Notes under the pieces: model-generated
What the model saw: only the letters and a program-made list of their open reading frames with translations
Database searches by the model: none
What the model was told of the DNA's origin: nothing
Assembly (NCBI RefSeq): GCF_004339565.1
Contig: NZ_SMFZ01000001.1
Coordinates: forward strand, 868,001 to 932,000
Length of the DNA stretch: 64,000 bases
Reading direction: 5' to 3'
Origin: Pseudonocardia endophytica
Lineage (GTDB): Bacteria; Actinomycetota; Actinomycetes; Mycobacteriales; Pseudonocardiaceae
Part shown: one piece after another, positions 17,931 to 27,191 of the stretch
Layout: each line of letters starts with the position of its first letter
Position numbering within the stretch: position 1 is the first letter of the stretch
Position numbers and translations under genes: made by a program

Positions 17931-18338
17931 TCAGCGCACCGGGTTCCGCGCGAGCGCCTCGTCGCCGACCGGGGTGAACAGGTTGACCAGGTTGCCGTCC
18001 GGGTCCCGGACGAGAGCGGAGCGGTTGCCCCACGGCATCGTCGCCGGCTCCATCACGACGTCGGCGCAGGACGGCGAGCCGGACAGGGCGTCGAATGCCG
18101 CGTCCACGTCGTCGGACCGGAACTCGATGATCACGCTGTGGTTGTCGGCCGGGCCGGCGGCGCCGTCGCCGAACAGCCCGACGGTGCGGCTGCTCGCGAT
18201 CGCGAGCGTGCCGGCCGACGTGCGGAGCTCGGCGAACAGCTCGTTGCCCCACCGTGCGGTGACGCCCGCGATCGGCTCGTAGAACGCGACGAGGCGCGCG
18301 ACGTCGTCGGTGATGATCCGGATCGAGACGAAGTTCAT
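17931..18338 (-). CDS. VOC (glyoxalase-like) family protein
   Basis: A 135-residue vicinal-oxygen-chelate fold protein. It begins MNFVSIRIITDDVARLVAFYE, has IIEFRSDDVDAAFDAL in the second half and ends NRSALVRDPDGNLVNLF, the usual C-terminal motif with the metal-ligand-like Asp/Asn region. The catalytic role is unknown. GGGGAGGA precedes the ATG at 18338. It is divergent from a WYL regulator, a pairing common in actinobacteria that suggests the regulator controls it. Confidence 0.88.
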   Translation of the reverse strand: MNFVSIRIITDDVARLVAFYEPIAGVTARWGNELFAELRTSAGTLAIASSRTVGLFGDGAAGPADNHSVIIEFRSDDVDAAFDALSGSPSCADVVMEPATMPWGNRSALVRDPDGNLVNLFTPVGDEALARNPVR

Positions 18339-18427
18339 GGGTCCTCCCCAGCCGAAGTGGTCGATGGCCACGACGCTAGGAGCGATACCGGGCGGAATCG
18401 GCCCGGTACCCGGAAGAATCTCGACGC

Positions 18428-19372
18428 GTGTCCCGACCGACCGCGCGCGTGCTGACCCTGCTGGAGGCTCTGCAGTCCGGCGGTACCCGCACCGTCGCCG
18501 ACCTGGCCGCCCGTCTCGACGTCGACGAGCGCACCGTCCGCCGCTACGTCGACCACCTCCGCGATCTCGACGTACCGGTGCGCACGGTCCGCGGGCGGTA
18601 CGGCGGCTACCGGCTCGCGCCCGGCTTCCGGATGCCGCCGCTCATGCTCACCGACGACGAGGCGGTCGCCGTCCTGCTCGGGCTCGTCACCGGTCGCCAC
18701 GAGGACCCGGATGCGGCGGGCGTCGCGGCGGAGAAGGTCCGACGGGTGCTGCCACGGGCCCTGCGGGACAGGGTGGACGCCCTGTTCGAGACGGCGGAGT
18801 TCACGGCTCCGGACCGTCCGGTCGTCGTGCACGAGGCGCGGGTGCTCCTGCTCCTGGCCGGGGCCGCCAGGGACCGCAGACCGGTCGCGATCAGCTACAC
18901 CGACCGGGACGGCAGATCCAGCGAGCGGACCGTGGAGCCGTACGGGCTCGTCGCGCACTCCGGTCGCTGGTACGTCACCGGCGCGGACTCGGCGAGCGGC
19001 GACGTCCGCACGTTCCGGCTCGACCGGATCACCGCCCCGGCCGTGCGGTCCGGCACGTTCGACGTCCCCGACGGCTTCGACCCGTCCGCTCACGTGACCG
19101 CGGGCCTCGCCGGTACACCGTGGCGCCACCAGGTGTCCGTGCTGGTGGACGGCCCGGTCGAGCAGGTCCGTACTCGCCTGCCCGTCGGGCTGGCGATCCT
19201 GGAGGACGTGGACGGACGGGTCCGGCTGCGGCTGCGTGCCGAGCGGCTGGACTGGGTCCCGGCACTGCTCGCCGGGCTGGATCTCCCGTTCGTCGTCGAG
19301 GAACCGGACGCGCTCCGCGACGGCGTCCGCGCGCTGGCCAGACGCCTCGACGCGGCCACCAACCAGCCGTGA
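18428..19372 (+). CDS. YafY-type HTH/WYL domain transcriptional regulator
   Basis: A 314-residue regulator with an N-terminal DeoR-like HTH (residues about 5-60, SGGTRTVADLAARLDVDERTVRRYV) and a WYL domain from about 140 (RPVAISYTDRDGRSSERTVEPYGLV, SGRWYVTGAD). WYL domains bind ligands or nucleic acid; the ligand is not known. It is divergent from the VOC gene, with an 89-base gap. The C-terminal end is followed by a C-rich low-complexity stretch and a palindromic terminator. Confidence 0.92.
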   Translation: MSRPTARVLTLLEALQSGGTRTVADLAARLDVDERTVRRYVDHLRDLDVPVRTVRGRYGGYRLAPGFRMPPLMLTDDEAVAVLLGLVTGRHEDPDAAGVAAEKVRRVLPRALRDRVDALFETAEFTAPDRPVVVHEARVLLLLAGAARDRRPVAISYTDRDGRSSERTVEPYGLVAHSGRWYVTGADSASGDVRTFRLDRITAPAVRSGTFDVPDGFDPSAHVTAGLAGTPWRHQVSVLVDGPVEQVRTRLPVGLAILEDVDGRVRLRLRAERLDWVPALLAGLDLPFVVEEPDALRDGVRALARRLDAATNQP

Positions 19373-19501
19373 CCCTCCGCCCCGGCCACCCGCCCCCGGC
19401 CCCGGCTCTGCCCCGGTCCGGCCGCCGGCACCCGGCACCCGGCGCCCGCTCCAGCCCCCGGCCCCGGCTCCGGCCCACGGCCCCCGCTCCAGCCCCCGGC
19501 C
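19373..19501. repeat. C-rich low-complexity spacer with a direct repeat
   Basis: On the plus strand this spacer is almost only C with some G and contains two copies of CCGCTCCAGCCCCCGGCCCC. No gene is seen. It precedes the palindromic hairpin, and a G-rich stretch follows that hairpin. Confidence 0.6.
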
Positions 19502-19556
19502 CCGAACGAACGGCACCTTCGAGCAATGCGATTGCTCGAAGGTGCCGTTCGTTCGG
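19502..19556. terminator. Long palindromic hairpin, copy 2 of the dispersed family
   Basis: Arms of 26 bases are perfect complements around a three-base centre (GCG) and share nearly all arm bases with the copy at 14609. It lies between the convergent WYL regulator and the FAD oxidase genes and probably terminates both. Confidence 0.75.
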
Positions 19557-19561
19557 TCTGT

Positions 19562-19628
19562 ATGGGGTGAGGGCTGGGCTGGGTGGGGCTGGGCGGGGTG
19601 GGGCTGAGCGGGAGTGGGGGCTGGGTGG
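19562..19628 (+). other. G-run tract with strong G-quadruplex potential
   Basis: The plus strand carries more than eight runs of three or more G separated by one to four bases (for example GGGTGGGGCTGGGCGGGG). It lies directly after the palindromic hairpin and just past the 3' end of the FAD oxidase gene, whose stop is at 19630. Confidence 0.55.
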
Positions 19629-19629
19629 G

Positions 19630-21039
19630 TCAGGGTGCCGGGAGGATGTTCGCGTTGCGGTGGAACACGTTCTCCGGGTCGACCTCGGCCTTGATCCGCG
19701 CGAGTCGCTCGTACTTGCGCCCGTACAGCGCGGACACCCCGTGGCCGTCGCCGGAGCCCATCGCGTTCACGTAGATCGCGTCGGTGATCGCGAGCGGCAT
19801 CAGCGCCGTGTGGAACGCCCGCACCCAGTCGCGTTCGGCCTCGAACCCGACGCCGTCCGGGAGCGTCAGGCCGATGATGAACACCAGGAGCCGCGGCGTG
19901 CGCTCCCCGCCGAACGACGTCGCGTCACCGTCGGCGTCGCAGTAGGCCCCGTCAGCCGTCAGCACGTTCACCACCGACAACGGCGACTGCTTGCGCGCGA
20001 CGTGCTCGGTCACGACCTCGATGATCGGGTCGCTCAGCTCCGTGAGGAAGCAGCTCTTGTCGTAGCAGTGCACACCCCACGCGTTCGGTTCGTCGATCAT
20101 CTGCTGCAGCGCGACGTACGGCATCGGGGACCGGAAGTCGAACAACGGCGGCGGCCCGCCGGCACGCAGCGACTCGCACACCGCGTCGGCGTCGGTGTCG
20201 GCACCACCCGGGTCACCCATCCCGATCACGACCAGCGCGTATCCGGGCCGGAAGCGCACCGCCTCCGGGACGAACGGCTCCGGGGGCGCGTTCATCGCGA
20301 TCACCTGGAACGTCACCGACGGGGGCAGCGTCGGCACCGTCTCCCTGGCGAGGCGCAGGACCGCGGCGGCGTCGTCGAGACCGTAGAACAGCATCCCGAT
20401 CGACACCATCGGCCCGACCGGGTAGCACTCGAACTCGAACTCGGTCACGACGCCGAAGTTCCCGCCGCCACCGCGCAGGGCCCAGAACAGGTCCGGGTTC
20501 TCGTCGGCCGACGCGTGGACGGTCCGCCCGTCGGCCAGCACCACCTCGGCACCGCGCATCGCGTCGACGCTCAGCCCGGCCATGCGGGTCAGCCAGCCGA
20601 AACCGCCGCCGAGTGTCAGCCCGCCGACCCCGGTGTGCCCGATCTGCCCGCACGGGACCGCCAGGCCGTACTCCTGCGTGGCGGCGTCCATCTCGCTCAG
20701 CAGGGCTCCGCCCCCGACGCGGGCCCGGCGGGTGGCCGGGTCGACCTGCACGGAGTTCATCGCACTCAGGTCGACCACCAGGCCGTCGTCGACGACGGAG
20801 TGGCCCGGGATGCTGTGCCCTCCGCCGCGGACCGCGATCTCCAGTCCTTCGCTGCGGGCGTAGGTGATCGCGGCGGCGACGTCGGCGGCGTCGCGGCAGC
20901 GCGCGATCACGGCCGGTCGGCGGTCGACGGTGCCGTTCCAGCGGCGACGGGCGTCGTCGTAGTCGGCGTCGCCGGGCAGGACGACGTCGCCGGTCATCCG
21001 TCCACTGAGCCCGGAACTGTGGTCGATGGTGGCGGTCAT
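19630..21039 (-). CDS. FAD-binding oxidoreductase, berberine-bridge-enzyme type
   Basis: A 469-residue flavoprotein of the PCMH/BBE family. The FAD domain has AVRGGGHSIPGHSVVDDGLV, whose His in RGGGHS is the usual site of covalent 8-alpha-FAD attachment, and VPCGQIGHTGVGGLTLGGGFG; the Cys there could be a second flavin link as in bicovalent BBE-like oxidases. The C-terminal BBE motif is NVFHRNANILPA. The substrate is unknown; relatives oxidise sugars, alkaloids or polyketides. GGGAGAG precedes the ATG at 21039. Confidence 0.92.
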   Translation of the reverse strand: MTATIDHSSGLSGRMTGDVVLPGDADYDDARRRWNGTVDRRPAVIARCRDAADVAAAITYARSEGLEIAVRGGGHSIPGHSVVDDGLVVDLSAMNSVQVDPATRRARVGGGALLSEMDAATQEYGLAVPCGQIGHTGVGGLTLGGGFGWLTRMAGLSVDAMRGAEVVLADGRTVHASADENPDLFWALRGGGGNFGVVTEFEFECYPVGPMVSIGMLFYGLDDAAAVLRLARETVPTLPPSVTFQVIAMNAPPEPFVPEAVRFRPGYALVVIGMGDPGGADTDADAVCESLRAGGPPPLFDFRSPMPYVALQQMIDEPNAWGVHCYDKSCFLTELSDPIIEVVTEHVARKQSPLSVVNVLTADGAYCDADGDATSFGGERTPRLLVFIIGLTLPDGVGFEAERDWVRAFHTALMPLAITDAIYVNAMGSGDGHGVSALYGRKYERLARIKAEVDPENVFHRNANILPAP

Positions 21040-21202
21040 GGCGGCTCTCCCTGAAGAACGACGTCGCCCGGGGCGGCCGGGCTGCTCGTCGTCCACGTCG
21101 GGCGTAACCGGTTTCCCGTCAGGGTCCCGCCCGCCATTTCGTCACAACACGGTAGGCCGCGTGGCGACCGGTGGAGCCGGACTGGGCCGTCCGCCGGTCC
21201 GG

Positions 21203-21694
21203 CTACGCCGTGCGCCGCTTCGAGGAGATGACGCCGGTGTTGAACCCGGCCAGGTGCAGTCCACCGTGGAACCGGGCGTGCTCGACCTTGAGGCAGCGGT
21301 CCATCACCACCTCGAGTCCGGCGGCCTCCGCGCGGCGGGCCAGGTCGGAGTCGAACAGTCCGAACTGGAGCCAGAACGTGCTCGGGCGCGGGTCCAGCGC
21401 GAGCGCCTCGTCCAGCACCGACGACAGGTCCTCCGGCCTGCGGAACACGTCCACCAGGTCCGGTGCCACCGGGAGCGCGGCCAGCGACGGGTACACCGGC
21501 TTCCCGAGGATCTCGGTCGCGTTCGGGTTCACGAAGTAGACGTCGTAGTCGGTCGAGGCCAGCAGGTACGTCGCGACGAAGTTGCTGGCGCGCGACGGGT
21601 TCGCGGACGCCCCGACCATCGCGACGGTCCTGGTGGCGCGCAGGATCTGCTGGCGGCGGACGGCGGGCGGGTTCTGCCAGTTCGCGGTCGTCAC
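21203..21694 (-). CDS. CoA-binding domain protein (YccU/CoA_binding_2 family)
   Basis: A 163-residue single-domain protein with a Rossmann-like CoA-binding fold: TVAMVGASANPSRASNFVATYL at the start, FVNPNATEILGKPVYPSL in the middle and EVVMDRCLKVEHARFHG near the end. The biochemical role of the family is not established. The GTG at 21694 overlaps the stop of metY (GTGA), so it is the second gene of a metY operon; the pairing with the sulfhydrylase is recurrent in actinobacteria as far as I recall. Confidence 0.9.
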   Translation of the reverse strand: MTTANWQNPPAVRRQQILRATRTVAMVGASANPSRASNFVATYLLASTDYDVYFVNPNATEILGKPVYPSLAALPVAPDLVDVFRRPEDLSSVLDEALALDPRPSTFWLQFGLFDSDLARRAEAAGLEVVMDRCLKVEHARFHGGLHLAGFNTGVISSKRRTA

Positions 21695-23025
21695 GGGCTC
21701 TGTGTCTCCTTGGTCGCCGCCGCCAGGGCCTGGTCCAGGTCCCAGACGATGTCCTCCGGGTCCTCCAGTCCAACGCTGATCCGGATCAGATCTTCCGGGA
21801 CCCCGGCCGCGACGAGCTGGTCGTCGGTGAGCTGCTGGTGCGTCGTCGAACCCGGGTGCAGGACGAGCGTGCGCGCGTCGCCGACGTTGGCCAGGTGGCT
21901 GCACAGCTGCACGTTCTCGATGAAGCGGGCGCCGGCGTCGCGGCCGCCGACGACGCCGAACGCGAACACGGCGCCGGGCCCCTGCGGCAGGTACTGCCGC
22001 GCGCGCTCGTGGTGCGGGTGCGACGCCAGGCCGGGGTAGCGGACGTAGGCCACGCGCGGGTCCGCCTCCAGCCACTCGGCCACGTACTGCGCGTTCGCGA
22101 CGTGCGCCTCCATCCGCTGCGGCAGCGTCTCCACGCCCTGGAGCAGCAGGAACGCCGAGTGCGCCGACAGCGTCGCGCCGACGTCGCGCAGCTGCTCGGC
22201 CCGCAGCTTCGTCAGGAACCCGAGCTCCTGGAAGTTGCCCCACCACGTCAGCCCGCCGTACGACGGCACCGGCTCGGTCATGCCGGGGAAGTTCCCGTTG
22301 CCCCAGTCGAACGTGCCGGCCTCGACGACGACGCCGCCCAGCGTCGTGCCGTGCCCGCCGAGGAACTTCGTCACCGAGTGGATCACGATGTCCGCGCCGT
22401 GCTCGATCGGCCGGCACAGGTACGGCGTGCCGAGCGTGTTGTCGACGATCAGCGGGATGCCGCGGGCGTGGGCGACCTCGGCCAGCCCGGCGATGTCCTG
22501 GACCTCGCCGCCCGGGTTCGCGATCAGCTCGGCGAACACGAACTTCGTGCGGTCGGTGATCGCGGCGGCGAAGTCGGCCGGATCGGTGCCCCGCACGAAC
22601 GTCGTGTCGATCCCGAAGCGGCGCAACGTGACGTCGAGCTGCGTGATCGTGCCGCCGTACAGCGCGGACGCGGCGACGGCGTGGTCCCCCGCCCCGGCGA
22701 GCGCGGCGAACGTGAGGAACTCGGCGGACTGGCCACTTGCCGTCGCGACCGCACCGATGCCGCCGTCCAGGCTGGCGAGCCGCTCCTCGAGCACCGAGAC
22801 CGTCGGGTTCGCGATCCGCGAGTAGATCAGCCCGTACTTCTGCAGCGCGAACAGCGACGCCGCGTCCTGCGCGTCGGAGAACACGTAGCTCGTCGACTGG
22901 TAGATCGGCACCGCCCGCGACCCGGTGGCCGCGTCCGGCACCGCTCCGGCGTGCACCGCGCGGGTGCGGAAACCCCAGTTCCGGTCCTCGTGCGGTCCCG
23001 ATGGTTCGCTCGCAGGCTCGCTCAC
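21691..23025 (-). CDS. metY: O-acetylhomoserine aminocarboxypropyltransferase (sulfhydrylase)
   Basis: A PLP enzyme that makes homocysteine from O-acetylhomoserine and sulfide in methionine synthesis. It has 444 residues, the family length of about 430. Motifs seen are TRAVHAGAVPDAATGSRAVP, IYQSTSYVF, the PLP lysine region IHSVTKFLGGHG and LCSHLANVGDARTLVLHP. GTG 23025 (MSEPASEP) follows AGGATGG. It is translationally coupled to the CoA-binding protein downstream and divergent from the LLM oxidoreductase across 53 bases. Confidence 0.95.
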   Translation of the reverse strand: MSEPASEPSGPHEDRNWGFRTRAVHAGAVPDAATGSRAVPIYQSTSYVFSDAQDAASLFALQKYGLIYSRIANPTVSVLEERLASLDGGIGAVATASGQSAEFLTFAALAGAGDHAVAASALYGGTITQLDVTLRRFGIDTTFVRGTDPADFAAAITDRTKFVFAELIANPGGEVQDIAGLAEVAHARGIPLIVDNTLGTPYLCRPIEHGADIVIHSVTKFLGGHGTTLGGVVVEAGTFDWGNGNFPGMTEPVPSYGGLTWWGNFQELGFLTKLRAEQLRDVGATLSAHSAFLLLQGVETLPQRMEAHVANAQYVAEWLEADPRVAYVRYPGLASHPHHERARQYLPQGPGAVFAFGVVGGRDAGARFIENVQLCSHLANVGDARTLVLHPGSTTHQQLTDDQLVAAGVPEDLIRISVGLEDPEDIVWDLDQALAAATKETQSP

Positions 23026-23078
23026 GTCACCATCCTGCCTCGTTGCGCTCCGGTGGGCCCCGGCGGCAGCCTGACACC

Positions 23079-24062
23079 GTGAAGATCGACGCACGGCTGC
23101 GGGACGCCTGGGAGACGGTCACCGACGACGTCCGGGTCGCCGAGGAGGTCGGCTACGACGGGGCCTGGAACGCCGAGAACACGACCGACCCGTTCCCCGG
23201 GCTCGCACTGGCCGCCGAGCACTCGTCGCGGATCGAGGTCGGGCCGTCAGTGGCGATCGCGTTCGCGCGCACGCCGATGACGGTCGCGAACCCGGCGTGG
23301 AACCTGCAGCGGTTCTCCGGCGGGCGGCTCGTGCTCGGGCTCGGCAGCCAGATCCGCCCGCACGTCACCCGGCGGTTCTCGATGCCGTGGTCACGCCCCG
23401 CGGCGCGGATGCACGAGTTCGTGACGGCGCTGCGGGCGATCTGGCACGCGTGGGAGACCGGCGGGACGCTGGAGCACCGCGGCGAGTTCTACGACCACTC
23501 GCTGATGACGCCGAACTTCGTCCCGCCGCCGAACCCGTACGGGCCGCCTGCGGTGTTCCTCGCCGCCGTCGGGCCGCACATGCTGCGCACGACGGCGCAG
23601 GTCGCGGACGGGCTGTTCGCGCACCCGTTCCTCACCGAGCGGTACCTGCGCGAGGTGATGGTCCCGGAGATCGCCGCGCACCGGCCGGACGGCGCGGAGC
23701 CGCTGGAGATCGCGCTGTCCCCGTTCGTCGCGCTGGACGAGGCCGACCGCGAGGCCGTGCGCAGGCAGATCTCGTTCTACGGCTCGACGCCCGCGTACAA
23801 GCCGGTGCTCGACCTGCACGGCTGGGGCGACCTGCAGACCGACCTCAACGCACTGTCCAAACAGGGCAGGTGGGACGAGATGGTCCCGCTCGTCGACGAC
23901 GAGATCCTGGACGCCATGTGCGCGTCCGGCACCGAGACCGAGGTGGCCGCGACGCTGCGGGAGCGCTACGGCGACGTCGCGCACCGGGTGCGGTTCAACC
24001 GCCCCGGCGAGACGCCGTCGCCGTCGCGCTTCGCGGGGCTGGTGGAGGCGCTGCGCGGCTGA
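23079..24062 (+). CDS. LLM class F420-dependent oxidoreductase
   Basis: A 327-residue luciferase-like monooxygenase fold protein. The pieces VAEEVGYDGAWNAENTTDPF, IAFARTPMTVANPAWNLQRF and GGRLVLGLGSQIRPHVTRRF are typical of the TIM-barrel family that uses F420 or FMN in actinobacteria. The substrate is unknown. GTG at 23079 is chosen because it starts exactly at the conserved MKIDARL-type N-terminus; a longer ORF upstream overlaps the divergent metY gene. It is convergent with the dienelactone hydrolase gene, 4 bases apart. Confidence 0.9.
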   Translation: MKIDARLRDAWETVTDDVRVAEEVGYDGAWNAENTTDPFPGLALAAEHSSRIEVGPSVAIAFARTPMTVANPAWNLQRFSGGRLVLGLGSQIRPHVTRRFSMPWSRPAARMHEFVTALRAIWHAWETGGTLEHRGEFYDHSLMTPNFVPPPNPYGPPAVFLAAVGPHMLRTTAQVADGLFAHPFLTERYLREVMVPEIAAHRPDGAEPLEIALSPFVALDEADREAVRRQISFYGSTPAYKPVLDLHGWGDLQTDLNALSKQGRWDEMVPLVDDEILDAMCASGTETEVAATLRERYGDVAHRVRFNRPGETPSPSRFAGLVEALRG

Positions 24063-24066
24063 CCGC

Positions 24067-24774
24067 TCACAGGTGCTCGCGGAAGAACGCGAGCATCCGC
24101 GCCATCGCGTCCGTGGCGCTCGCCTCGTGGTACTCGGCGTGGATCGGCGTGCGGGACACGACCTGCCCCATGACGCCCTCCGTGCGCGTCATGAACGAGT
24201 GCCCGGCGTCCGGGTAGGTCTTCACGTCGTGCGGGACGCCGAGCGCCTGCAGGTTCTCGGCCAGGCGGTCCGGGTAGGCGGACGGTGTCCCCGCGTCCCG
24301 GCCGCCGAAGCTCGCGACGACGGGGCAGGCCCGCTCCAGGGGCAGCGTCGTCTGCCCGTAGAACGGTGCGCTGACCTTGTACAGCCCGGTGTCCGCCAGC
24401 ATCAGCGCGAACCCGCCGCCCATGCAGAACCCGAGCGTGCCGATCCGGTCGGCGTCCACGGTGGGCTGCGCGGCGAGCCACCGGCGGGCGGACTCCAGGT
24501 CGCCGAGCGCCGCGCCCTTGCCGGTCAGCATCGTGCGCATGGTCGCCGCCACGCACAGCGCCTTGATCTTCCCGCGGGCGAACAGGTCCGGCACGAGCAC
24601 CGTGTAGCCCTCGGCGGCGAGCTCGCGGGCGATCCGGCGCATCTCGGCCGTCATGCCGAACGCTTCGTAGATCATCAGCAGCGCGGGGAACGGGCCGTCC
24701 CCCTCCGGGCGCACCAGGAAACCCGGAAGATGCCCGCCGTTGAGGCTGGGCATCGAGACGTCGGACTCGACCAT
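24067..24774 (-). CDS. Dienelactone hydrolase family protein
   Basis: A 235-residue alpha/beta hydrolase. The family triad is visible: nucleophile Cys in GFCMGGGFAL, Asp in GGRDAGTPSAY and His in DAGHSFMTR; the gating Glu is in MIYEAFGMT. Dienelactone hydrolases act in chloroaromatic breakdown, but many members have other esterase roles. The ATG at 24774 overlaps the tesB stop by one base (TGATG), so it is the last gene of a pyk-tesB-hydrolase run. Confidence 0.92.
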   Translation of the reverse strand: MVESDVSMPSLNGGHLPGFLVRPEGDGPFPALLMIYEAFGMTAEMRRIARELAAEGYTVLVPDLFARGKIKALCVAATMRTMLTGKGAALGDLESARRWLAAQPTVDADRIGTLGFCMGGGFALMLADTGLYKVSAPFYGQTTLPLERACPVVASFGGRDAGTPSAYPDRLAENLQALGVPHDVKTYPDAGHSFMTRTEGVMGQVVSRTPIHAEYHEASATDAMARMLAFFREHL

Positions 24775-25688
24775 CACTCTCCCGTCCGGGACGGGTCCGG
24801 CAGCCGGACCAGCCCCTCCTGCATCGTGCTGGCGATCAGCCTGCCGTCCTCGGTGAAGATCTGCCCCTGGGCCAGCCCGCGGCCACCGGACGCGGCCGGC
24901 GAGTAGCAGCTGTAGAGGAACCACTCGTCGGCCCGGAACGGCTGGTGGAACCACATCGCGTGGTCCAGGCTCGCCATCTGCGGGCGGGTCGCGGGCGGCT
25001 CGTGGCGGGCCAGCACCGAGCCGAGCAGCGTCAGGTCGCTGGCGAACGTGAGCAGGCAGACGTGCAGCAGCTGGTCGTCGGGCAGGACGCCGTCGGCGCG
25101 CATCCAGACCCGCATCGGGTCGTCCGAGCGGCCGGTGCGGTGCGGTGACCACACGGGCTCGTCGACGAGCCGGATGTCCAGCGGGCGCGGGACCCCGGCC
25201 ATCCAGCCGGCGCTGCCGTCGCGCGCGGCCCGCTCCCCCAGGTCCGGCACCGTCTCCGGCGCCGGGACGTCGCGCGGCATCGGCTCGGTGTGCTCGAGGC
25301 CGCGCTGGTGGGTCTGGAACGACGCGGACAGCGAGAAGATCGCCTCCCCGCGCTGGATGCCGAGCACGCGGCGGGTGGTGAACGACCGGCCGTCGCGGAC
25401 CCGCTCGGTCTCGTAGACGATCGGGATGTGCGGGTCACCGGGCCGGATGAAGTACGCGTGCAACGAGTGCACGTGCCGGTCCTCGGGGACGGTCCGTCCG
25501 GCCGCGACGAGGGCCTGACCGGCGACCTGACCTCCGTAGACCCGGGGCAGCGACTCCTCGGGGCTGACGCCGCGGAACAGGTTCCACTCCAGCTGCTCGA
25601 GGTCGAGCAGGCGGACCAGGTCGTCGAGCACCGCCTGCCCGCGGGGCCTGCCGTCGGCCGCGATCTCCGGCTGCTGCGTCTCGGTCAC
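24774..25688 (-). CDS. tesB: Acyl-CoA thioesterase II
   Basis: A double hot-dog thioesterase that hydrolyses medium- to long-chain acyl-CoA. The 304-residue protein has LLDLEQLEWNLFRG at the N-terminus, VYGGQVAGQALVAAGRTV, HSLHAYFIRPGDP, and ASLDHAMWFHQPFRADEW followed by GRGLAQGQIF, the second-domain motif with the catalytic Asp. GTG 25688 gives MTETQQPEI; a TTG at 25706 would add six residues and lies only 8 bases after the pyk stop. Both starts lack a clear Shine-Dalgarno, so coupling to pyk translation is likely. Confidence 0.92.
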   Translation of the reverse strand: MTETQQPEIAADGRPRGQAVLDDLVRLLDLEQLEWNLFRGVSPEESLPRVYGGQVAGQALVAAGRTVPEDRHVHSLHAYFIRPGDPHIPIVYETERVRDGRSFTTRRVLGIQRGEAIFSLSASFQTHQRGLEHTEPMPRDVPAPETVPDLGERAARDGSAGWMAGVPRPLDIRLVDEPVWSPHRTGRSDDPMRVWMRADGVLPDDQLLHVCLLTFASDLTLLGSVLARHEPPATRPQMASLDHAMWFHQPFRADEWFLYSCYSPAASGGRGLAQGQIFTEDGRLIASTMQEGLVRLPDPSRTGE

Positions 25689-25713
25689 GGGCGGAGAGTC
25701 TGCCAAACCGGGC

Positions 25714-27138
25714 TCAGCCGTGGTCGTCCTCGCCGAGGCGGTGCACGCGGATCAGGTTCGTCGACCCGACCGTGGACGGCGGCGACCCGGCCACGACGAC
25801 CACCAGGTCGCCCGGCTTGAACCGCCCGATCGACAGGATCGCCTGGTCCACCTGCCGCACCATCGCGTCCGTCGTGGTGACCTTGTCCACCAGGAACGTC
25901 TCGACGCCCCAGGTCATGGCCAGCTGGCTACGCACCGCGGGTTCCGGCGTGAACGCCAACAACGGCAACCGCGTGTGCAGGCGGGCGAGCCGGCGCACCG
26001 TGTCCCCGGACTGGGAGAACGCGACCAGCGCCCGCGCCGAGAGCCGCTCCCCGATGTCACGGGCTGCGTAGGAGAGCACCCCACGCTTCGTGCGCGGCAC
26101 GTGGTTCAACGGCGGCGCGGTCGCCGGACCGGCCTCCACCGCCTCGATGATCTCGGCCATCGTGCGCACCGTCTTGATCGGGTACCGCCCGACACTCGTC
26201 TCACCGGAGAGCATCACCGCGTCCGTGCCGTCCAGCACGGCGTTCGCGACATCCGAGGCCTCGGCCCGGGTCGGCCGCGAGCTGGTGATCATCGAGTCCA
26301 GCATCTGGGTCGCGACGATCACCGGCTTCGCGTTCTCCCGAGCGATCTGGATGGCCCGCTTCTGCACCAGCGGCACGTTCTGCAGCGGCAGCTCGACACC
26401 CAGGTCGCCGCGGGCGACCATCACGCCGTCGAACGCCAGCACGACCGCCTCGAGATTGTCGACGGCCTCCGGCTTCTCGATCTTGGCGACGACCGGCAAC
26501 CGCCCGCGACCGGACGAGTCCATGACCTTGTGCACGAGATCGACGTCGGCCGGGCTGCGCACGAACGACAACGCGATCACGTCCACCCGCAGCCCGACCG
26601 CGAACTCCAGATCCTCCATGTCCTTGTCGGACAGGGCCGGCACCGAGATGTTCATGCCCGGCATGTTCAGGCCCTTGTTGTCGCTGACCGGGCCCCCCTC
26701 GGTCACCCGGCAGACGACGTCGTCGCCCTCGATGCCGACCACGCGCAGGCCGACCTTGCCGTCGTCGACCAGCAGGCGGTCGTCGACCCGCGCGTCCTGG
26801 GCGAGGCCCTTGTACGTCGTGGAGACGCGGTCGTGCGTGCCGACGCAGTCCTCGACGGTGATCCGCACCTCCTCGCCGGTGGCCCACTCGGTGGGACCGT
26901 CGGCGAAACGGCCGAGACGGATCTTCGGGCCCTGCAGGTCGGCGAGGATCCCGACCGCCTTGCCCGCCTCGTCACTGGCCTCCCGGATCATCGTGTAGAC
27001 ACGCTCGTGGTCACTACGGTCGCCGTGGCTGAAGTTCAGCCGCGCCACGTCCATCCCGGCGTCGATGAGGTCCCGGATGCGATCAGGGGTCGCAGTCGCC
27101 GGGCCGATGGTGCAGACGATCTTCGTACGCCGTGTCAC
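25714..27138 (-). CDS. pyk: Pyruvate kinase
   Basis: The last enzyme of glycolysis, making pyruvate and ATP from phosphoenolpyruvate. It has 474 residues with RRTKIVCTIGPAT, MDVARLNFSHGD, DLQGPKIRLG, VVAKIEKPEAVDNL, VMVARGDLGVEL, ATQMLDSMITSSRPTRAE and DAVMLSGETSVGRYP, all diagnostic. The C-terminal domain is complete. TAGGGT lies 7 bases before the GTG at 27138, so the transcript is probably leaderless. It is followed closely by tesB and divergent from a VanZ-like gene. Confidence 0.97.
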   Translation of the reverse strand: MTRRTKIVCTIGPATATPDRIRDLIDAGMDVARLNFSHGDRSDHERVYTMIREASDEAGKAVGILADLQGPKIRLGRFADGPTEWATGEEVRITVEDCVGTHDRVSTTYKGLAQDARVDDRLLVDDGKVGLRVVGIEGDDVVCRVTEGGPVSDNKGLNMPGMNISVPALSDKDMEDLEFAVGLRVDVIALSFVRSPADVDLVHKVMDSSGRGRLPVVAKIEKPEAVDNLEAVVLAFDGVMVARGDLGVELPLQNVPLVQKRAIQIARENAKPVIVATQMLDSMITSSRPTRAEASDVANAVLDGTDAVMLSGETSVGRYPIKTVRTMAEIIEAVEAGPATAPPLNHVPRTKRGVLSYAARDIGERLSARALVAFSQSGDTVRRLARLHTRLPLLAFTPEPAVRSQLAMTWGVETFLVDKVTTTDAMVRQVDQAILSIGRFKPGDLVVVVAGSPPSTVGSTNLIRVHRLGEDDHG

Positions 27139-27191
27139 GGGACCTACCCTAGCGCGCGTCTGAAACGATCGAGGAAACGGAAGGAGGACAG

